Source: Saturnia japonica
Taxonomy: Eukaryota > Arthropoda > Insecta > Lepidoptera > Saturniidae
Direction of reading: 5' to 3'
Length of the DNA: 64,000 bases
NCBI GenBank assembly: GCA_033032175.1
Contig: CM065325.1
Span: forward strand, 15,528,930-15,592,929
This document shows, in pieces, positions 61,801 through 64,000 of this stretch. Position numbers and translations under genes: made by a program. The notes beneath the pieces are model-generated. The model worked only from the letters and a program-made list of their open reading frames with translations. It did no database searches and was not told the DNA's origin. Numbering within the stretch: the stretch's first letter is position 1; each line of letters opens with the position of its first letter.

Positions 61801-64000
61801 ATTTGAACAACTGTGTTAGTATTCTATCACTGCTGCCGATACTAACAATCTGAGATTTACAAAAGATTCCTTATTAAAAATCAAAACTTTATAACCTTCT
61901 AGCCGAAAACGCTTTTTGGAAAGGATCAAAATTATGTTGCTTACACAATTCAATGTAACGTTTGCTAGCCCACACCATAAAAGAGTTTTGCCTTTTATTA
62001 GAGGAAGCGAATAGATCATGTTATAAAGTATAAAGTCGAGTTAATGTACACGGGACATTACAATAGAACCTTGACAAAAGATCAGATTTGTTTTTAGAAC
62101 AACTTTTTTATAACAAGACTTTCATTAATTTGATCGAGAAAAAAACTAGTATAAATCGAAAAACCCAGTTCCGCAGTATGCGAGCAAAATTGTAATAATA
62201 AATATTAATGGTAGGTATTGTGGGTACTAATTATGTTTGCGTGTTATTTAAAAGCACAAATCGAGCAAACTGTTTAAATTTCAATTGCATATTTTTTACA
62301 CTATTTTGTATTGGTCACTCATACTAAAATACGCCGTGATTATTTTATAAATATACTTTACCTATCTAGGTAGGAAGAGTACAACTAATGAACAGCTATT
62401 ACTAACGATAGAAGATGATCTATTGAAAGATGATACTGTCATACCAGCATAAAAAAATTCCAAAGCACGAGCCACTAGATAGGTCGATATTGCACTACAT
62501 TGAAATGAACCTCTATGCAGGAATTTGTACTATTTATTTGATTGTTCTTTCCCTTATTTAAATAATCACTTCCAATTCTATGTATGGAATATTTAAGTTC
62601 AGATTGCAGTACGTTTAAATATAGCACTCATTTATTACCAAATCTGTATGAATAATGTTCGCATGACATTTCCTACACAGGTCATTCATAACTTGCTTAG
62701 CGCTTTCAAAGCCTATTTGCATATCGCCTCACAGAGCCCGCTTAGCTTTAATACAAACGTGTGAATTTTAAAACCGCCATTGTAAAATGTCCACTTTATA
62801 TAAACACCATAAGAGCATTAATCATTTTAACGCTCAAGGTATAATTTATTTGAATATTTAAAAAACGTGTGTTAATCTGATAAATTTAAAAATAATGCGT
62901 TTGTTTTCTGGTCGCATTTCTAGTTTTATAGAGGCTTAAATTTTTAATTCAGGAGAAAGCAATACGTTGGGTATGTCACCGGTATTGGCGTCGCTAGCGG
63001 CTATGTCTGCTCTGCTGGCGACGTCGGTGTGCGGCGTGTTGGCCGTACTTTACAGGCGTCATGTAAACAGGCATAGACAGTTACCATCCAAGCATGCTCC
63101 CTTGAGGTAAGTCTTGATTCACTGCAATGAAGATACAACTCTCTGAACTACTTCATTTAATTTTAATAACTCCAATTATGACTTCATTTATTTACGTCGT
63201 GGAAATTTGGGAACTACGGAGACATTTCTTAACTTTATCTTCTTAATATATTAACGTGTCTTCGTAATAAATTAGATAAATCAGCACTTGTAAATGAAAG
63301 GCATCATATTAACAAAAGAATTAAAGACAAAGAAGTAATTATGTTATCACTTAGACTTAGCACTAAAAATAAAAGTTATTTAGTAAATAATGCAGTTCTA
63401 CGAATCGATTCTGGAACATATTAACAATTTGACAAATAGTAACTTGAAAGACCGTTATTGTAAACAAAAGTTTATATTGTACAGTTAATAAACGACTATT
63501 AAAATAATAATAAAGATAAACATGATGGAGTTTCATACAGGTTAGTTTTTGATGAGAATAATGTTTTCCTAATCAATGGTATCGTTGACGCACATGAATG
63601 CTTTCTTAGGATTTAAATTGAATAAAGTATAATTGATTTTGATTTATTATTGTAATTAAACTAATATTTTCACTCACTAAAACACTTTGTATCTGCACTA
63701 TTATACAATCTTATAGTACATGTGTATGGTTAATGGTATATGTGTTATGGTATATGTAATGGTGCTAAATAATATATTGTAATTAGAATATTTTCTAAAT
63801 CTGTGCTATGCGGTAGTCCAATCACGACTATTTTGTCGAAGAGTAACCATTTCATCAATAAAAATTACCCTATTAATTTTTAGTGAGGCTATGTATGTCG
63901 AGAGAGCGCCGAGTTGCCCGACTCCCGTGAAAGAAGTGGAATCTCGCGCCAGCAGTGTAGAGTCTCGTGATCGGGATAGAGCGGACGGCCATGGTCCTAG
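43844..64000 (+). CDS. Sidestep-family Ig/FN3 transmembrane receptor (gene model, 3' end outside window)
   Basis: Spliced model: 43844-43889 (tentative), 45944-46079, 47175-47383, 47911-48021, 50966-51169, 52142-52293, 53370-53511, 54067-54197, 55908-56067, 59094-59250, 59549-59688, 59913-60049, 60318-60483, 62953-63106 and 63884-64000 onward. All junctions are GT-AG and keep one frame for about 720 codons. Domains by residue: signal 1-15, Ig1 16-131 (C33/C111), Ig2 131-236 (C163/C215), Ig3 236-334 (C260/C312), Ig4 334-431 (C361/C411), Ig5 431-530 (C456/C509), FN3 530-631, transmembrane about 640-664, then the cytoplasmic tail. Family evidence is the first Ig ([13 protein letters not shown]...LWFK...YDIRGR) and the FN3 start ([23 protein letters not shown]). 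Drosophila Side proteins bind Beat receptors in motor-axon guidance and synaptic matching; that role is inferred here. Which Side paralogue this is cannot be told. Confidence 0.88.
44832..44909 (-). pseudogene. MADF-domain N-terminal fragment
   Basis: The minus strand from ATG at 44909 (context gcgataaaATG) reads [20 protein letters not shown] then ECLWDK. This is the first helix of a MADF (Adf-1/Myb-SANT-like DNA-binding) domain, whose family pattern is L-I-x-L-x-R-x-x-x-x-LW-D. The frame stays open to 44673, but after the LWDK the residues no longer resemble MADF. The domain is cut short, either as a dead copy or as a first exon whose partner I could not find. Such domains occur both in host transcription factors and in transposon-associated genes. 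Confidence 0.5.
44970..45104. repeat. Inverted-repeat cluster of CCAGCG motifs
   Basis: CCAGCGATTG (44970-44979) and its exact reverse complement CAATCGCTGG (45095-45104) flank a perfect palindrome CCAGCGCTGG (45046-45055). A fourth partial copy, CCAGCGATGA, lies near 45123. The stretch is GC-richer than its surroundings and sits just upstream of the minus-strand MADF start. Confidence 0.75.
45240..45430. repeat. Interspersed repeat J (copy J3)
   Basis: Contains 'gtttaggcgtgtcacgttctggg' and 'gtcgcgtttcgggatcagcctttgtat', shared with J2 (24610-24960) and the SINE D body (4370-4500). Confidence 0.45.
45440..45795 (+). repeat. Interspersed repeat family G (copy G2)
   Basis: Contains 'atacggccttatggtaagcgactaacgtagcttagagacgcttgtac' and 'gccgatcttgaaaccccgtacccc', matching G3 at 56390-56900 in the same orientation. 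Noncoding. Confidence 0.6.
45944..46079 (+). CDS. Side-family exon 2: first half of Ig1
   Basis: Frame: TT completes a split codon, then [19 protein letters not shown] gives the B strand with the first cysteine. '[12 protein letters not shown]' gives the C strand tryptophan, and 'QPLY' leads to a split serine codon. The exon ends at CAG|GTATTT in phase 2. The acceptor is ttctctttcacag. The wording of this stretch is strongly Side-like. Confidence 0.92.
46833..47012 (-). mobile_element. tRNA-derived SINE, family C (copy C3), in intron
   Basis: The minus strand has A box TAGCCTAGTGC (one mismatch) and B box GGTTCGATTCC. The body 'acccctgtatccacgaagggttaggcagaggtgtactaatgtacacccac' on the plus strand matches C2. 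The open frame 46689-47036 is a by-product. Confidence 0.75.
47175..47383 (+). CDS. Side-family exon 3: second half of Ig1
   Basis: Continues as (S)[15 protein letters not shown], then '[10 protein letters not shown]', '[20 protein letters not shown]' with the F strand cysteine, and 'NLKVNFTVI'. The D-x-G-x-Y-x-C motif closes a V-type Ig. Donor A|GTAAGAA, phase 1. Confidence 0.93.
47402..47705. repeat. Interspersed repeat family H (copy H2), in intron
   Basis: Starts 'ttttattgtagctcggctaattg' and contains 'ggtacgacaaaaataagacatagagaaca', as in H1 (8005-8290), same orientation. The minus open frame 47344-47628 is a by-product. Confidence 0.5.
47911..48021 (+). CDS. Side-family exon 4: first part of Ig2
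   Basis: After a T-rich acceptor ending cag at 47910, the frame reads (I)[20 protein letters not shown], then '[16 protein letters not shown]' with the B strand cysteine. It ends G|GTAAGT in phase 1. The proline-rich start is the usual inter-Ig linker. Confidence 0.92.
48063..48425 (+). mobile_element. Non-autonomous Helitron-like element, family B (copy B3), in intron
   Basis: Begins TCTATATATTAATAAGTGAAG after A (48062) and ends 'gtgcgatcgCTAG' at 48425 before T. This is the cleanest uninterrupted copy of the family with intact TC and CTAG termini (363 bp). Noncoding. Confidence 0.8.
48590..48775 (+). mobile_element. SINE family E fragment (copy E5), 5' truncated, in intron
   Basis: Contains 'catggtggtagggcattttctaatgcc', 'caagttgaaaatctgttgccaagcacctata' and 'cttgggccacatagtttc', matching the right half of E2. 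The pol III promoter head is missing. Confidence 0.65.
48776..50965 (+). other. Intron interior, no other content recognised
   Basis: AT-rich DNA. Short open frames such as 48963-49169 have no domain. Confidence 0.5.
50966..51169 (+). CDS. Side-family exon 5: second part of Ig2
   Basis: The frame (G)[20 protein letters not shown] supplies the C strand tryptophan. '[20 protein letters not shown]' supplies the E and F strands with the cysteine, and '[10 protein letters not shown]' ends the domain. The acceptor is acaag|G, where A instead of C or T precedes AG; this is uncommon but fits the frame exactly. Donor T|GTAAGT, phase 1. Confidence 0.9.
51258..51774 (-). mobile_element. Non-autonomous Helitron-like element, family A (copy A3), in intron
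   Basis: The minus strand runs from TCTATACAATAAATAAAGTT (right end 51774) to 'gcgaagccacgggcacagCTAG' (left end 51258). The flanks are A (51257) and T (51775). It is the best preserved full-length family A copy and can serve as the reference for the others. Confidence 0.78.
52142..52293 (+). CDS. Side-family exon 6: first part of Ig3
   Basis: Frame (L)[20 protein letters not shown], then '[20 protein letters not shown]' gives the B strand cysteine and C strand WW, then '[10 protein letters not shown]'. Donor AAT|GTGAGC, phase 0. The open frame upstream of the acceptor (from 52096) is intronic. Confidence 0.92.
52294..53369 (+). other. Intron, no other content recognised
   Basis: AT-rich; acceptor 'ttttgatcag' ends at 53369. 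Confidence 0.5.
53370..53511 (+). CDS. Side-family exon 7: second part of Ig3
   Basis: [20 protein letters not shown] then '[20 protein letters not shown]' and 'KWRLNVH'. The [12 protein letters not shown] motif is a textbook I-set F strand. Donor T|GTGAGT, phase 1. Confidence 0.93.
54067..54197 (+). CDS. Side-family exon 8: first part of Ig4
   Basis: Frame (Y)[20 protein letters not shown] then '[20 protein letters not shown]' and 'FHD'. The [17 protein letters not shown] pattern is characteristic of Side and related Ig domains. Donor GAT|GTGAGT, phase 0. The open frame past 54197 is intronic. Confidence 0.93.
54378..55452 (+). mobile_element. Non-autonomous Helitron-like element, family B (copy B4), split by a LINE
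   Basis: Begins TCTATATATTAATACGTGAAG after A and ends 'gcgatcaCTAG' before T. The body is interrupted at 54476-55186 by a LINE, with the Helitron sequence AAGTTTATATG duplicated on both sides. Removing the insertion gives about 350 bp, as in B3. Confidence 0.8.
54476..55186 (-). pseudogene. 5'-truncated jockey-like LINE inserted in Helitron B4
   Basis: The minus strand reads '[18 protein letters not shown]', then '[19 protein letters not shown]', and after stops '[17 protein letters not shown]', '[16 protein letters not shown]' and '[14 protein letters not shown]'. This is the post-palm region of a jockey-type reverse transcriptase with the E-Y-x-x-V-V-W-S-P motif. The 711-bp insert is flanked by an 11-bp direct repeat AAGTTTATATG (54465-54475 and 55187-55197), the target-site duplication of retroposition. 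The ORF is dead. It is a different family from the LINE in B2. Confidence 0.85.
55908..56067 (+). CDS. Side-family exon 9: second part of Ig4
   Basis: [20 protein letters not shown] then '[20 protein letters not shown]' and '[13 protein letters not shown]'. The R-A-x-x-G-D-Y-T-C-x-A-x-N-S-E-G motif is the I-set F strand. Acceptor tttctttcag, donor T|GTAAGT, phase 1. Confidence 0.94.
56390..56900 (+). repeat. Interspersed repeat family G (copy G3), in intron
   Basis: Contains 'cggcccgtctgacggtaagcggctaccgtagcctatggacgcatg', a poly-C run at about 56499-56509 and 'ccatggggctttggataccctactcgccgcaagaac'. Matches G2 in the same orientation. Confidence 0.6.
56901..59093 (+). other. Intron interior, no other content recognised
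   Basis: AT-rich DNA without recognised repeats or frames. The acceptor 'ttatttcataacag' ends at 59093. Confidence 0.5.
59094..59250 (+). CDS. Side-family exon 10: first part of Ig5
   Basis: Frame (Y)[19 protein letters not shown] then '[20 protein letters not shown]' and '[12 protein letters not shown]'. The linker Y-A-P-x-C and S-L-x-C-x-V-x-A-N-P...F-x-W are typical of the last Ig of Side proteins. NNS is a potential N-glycosylation site. Donor AG|GTACTA, phase 2. Confidence 0.92.
59549..59688 (+). CDS. Side-family exon 11: second part of Ig5
   Basis: Frame (R)[19 protein letters not shown] then '[20 protein letters not shown]' and 'LFQLVVA'. D-x-x-Y-G-T-L-x-C-x-x-x-N-S-V-G-x-Q-x-x-P-C is the Ig5 ending, with the extra cysteine pairing to Y-A-P-x-C in related proteins. 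Donor G|GTGAGT, phase 1. The open frame before the acceptor at 59548 is intronic. Confidence 0.93.
59913..60049 (+). CDS. Side-family exon 12: first half of fibronectin III domain
   Basis: Frame (G)[19 protein letters not shown] then '[20 protein letters not shown]' and 'ELPSLI'. P-F-x-L-x-N-C-S-V-x-N-Q-S...V-x-C-x-x-x-F-D-G-G-L-P-Q is, to my knowledge, a hallmark of the Side family FN3. Two potential N-glycosylation sites (NCS, NQS). Donor ATT|GTAAGT, phase 0. Confidence 0.93.
60318..60483 (+). CDS. Side-family exon 13: second half of fibronectin III domain
   Basis: [20 protein letters not shown] then '[20 protein letters not shown]' and '[15 protein letters not shown]'. The L-P-P-G-x-x-Y-x-I-x-x-Y-A-x-N-x-K-G-R-S motif is the FN3 E to G strands. 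NVS and NRT are potential glycosylation sites. Donor G|GTGAGT, phase 1. Confidence 0.94.
60596..61173 (+). mobile_element. Helitron-like element, family A (copy A4), in intron, with an insert
   Basis: Interior blocks 'tttcgggtaatttccgaaacggtggg', 'ttcactgatagatagctgatatt' and 'taaatagcttacgctgagtaaaccataag' lead to 'gagcgaagccgcgggtacagATAG' at 61173, a mutated CTAG. About 61020-61130 holds a GC-rich segment, followed by an A-run, that the other copies lack. The 5' edge is approximate. Confidence 0.68.
61174..62952 (+). other. Intron interior, no other content recognised
   Basis: AT-rich. The open frame 61816-62019 (minus) has no domain. Confidence 0.5.
62953..63106 (+). CDS. Side-family exon 14: juxtamembrane, transmembrane helix, start of tail
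   Basis: Frame (G)[19 protein letters not shown] then '[20 protein letters not shown]' and '[11 protein letters not shown]'. About 25 hydrophobic residues (640-664) are followed by YRRH...R-x-R, a positive stop-transfer that places the C-terminus inside the cell. The DNA is clearly GC-richer than the introns. Donor AG|GTAAGT, phase 2. Confidence 0.92.
63107..63883 (+). other. Intron, no gene content; possible LINE tail
   Basis: 'gatttaaattgaataaagtataattgattttgat' near 63610-63645 resembles the LINE tail at 3300-3705. The acceptor 'ttaatttttag' ends at 63883. Confidence 0.45.
63884..64000 (+). CDS. Side-family exon 15: cytoplasmic tail (runs off the window)
   Basis: Frame (S)[20 protein letters not shown] then '[18 protein letters not shown]'. 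It is polar, charged and serine-rich, consistent with an intracellular tail. No stop codon is reached by 64000, and whether the exon continues beyond cannot be seen. Confidence 0.85.

Overview
The window looks like nuclear DNA of a moth or butterfly (Lepidoptera). It is AT-rich and packed with short interspersed repeats of types common in lepidopteran genomes: non-autonomous Helitrons ending in CTAG, tRNA-derived SINEs, 5'-truncated LINEs and mariners. The only host gene I can support is a multi-exon receptor gene of an insect-specific type. The lepidopteran assignment is inference from this repeat content plus the gene. No rRNA, tRNA or CRISPR locus is supported.

Layout. Positions 1 to about 43,800 hold no host gene that I can defend. 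They hold decayed repeats: Helitron-like copies (families A, B, F, K, L), SINEs (families C, D, E), LINE 3' ends (RTE-like, R1-like and jockey-like), a mariner with both ends and TA flanks but a broken transposase (28539-29772), and a second mariner fragment (about 19405-19712). Between them is AT-rich DNA without recognisable content. A MADF-like N-terminal fragment lies on the minus strand at 44832-44909.

From 45944 to the right edge, and probably from a short signal-peptide exon at 43844-43889, the plus strand carries the 5' and middle part of a cell-surface receptor gene of the Sidestep (Side) immunoglobulin-superfamily type. Fourteen exons join with matching reading phase and GT-AG introns into five Ig domains, one fibronectin type III domain, one transmembrane helix and the start of a cytoplasmic tail that runs off the window. 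With the candidate first exon, about 720 residues are present. Every extracellular domain is bounded by phase 1 introns. The introns themselves contain Helitrons, SINEs and LINE pieces.

Function. In Drosophila, Side-family proteins are known as ligands of the Beat family and act in motor-axon guidance and synaptic partner choice. That role is inferred here from family membership only. No new enzymatic, defence or operon-like system was found. The most useful new points are the exon model with its candidate signal exon, the set of Helitron families definable from their termini, a LINE-in-Helitron nesting with an 11-bp target duplication, and an inverted-repeat cluster next to the MADF fragment.
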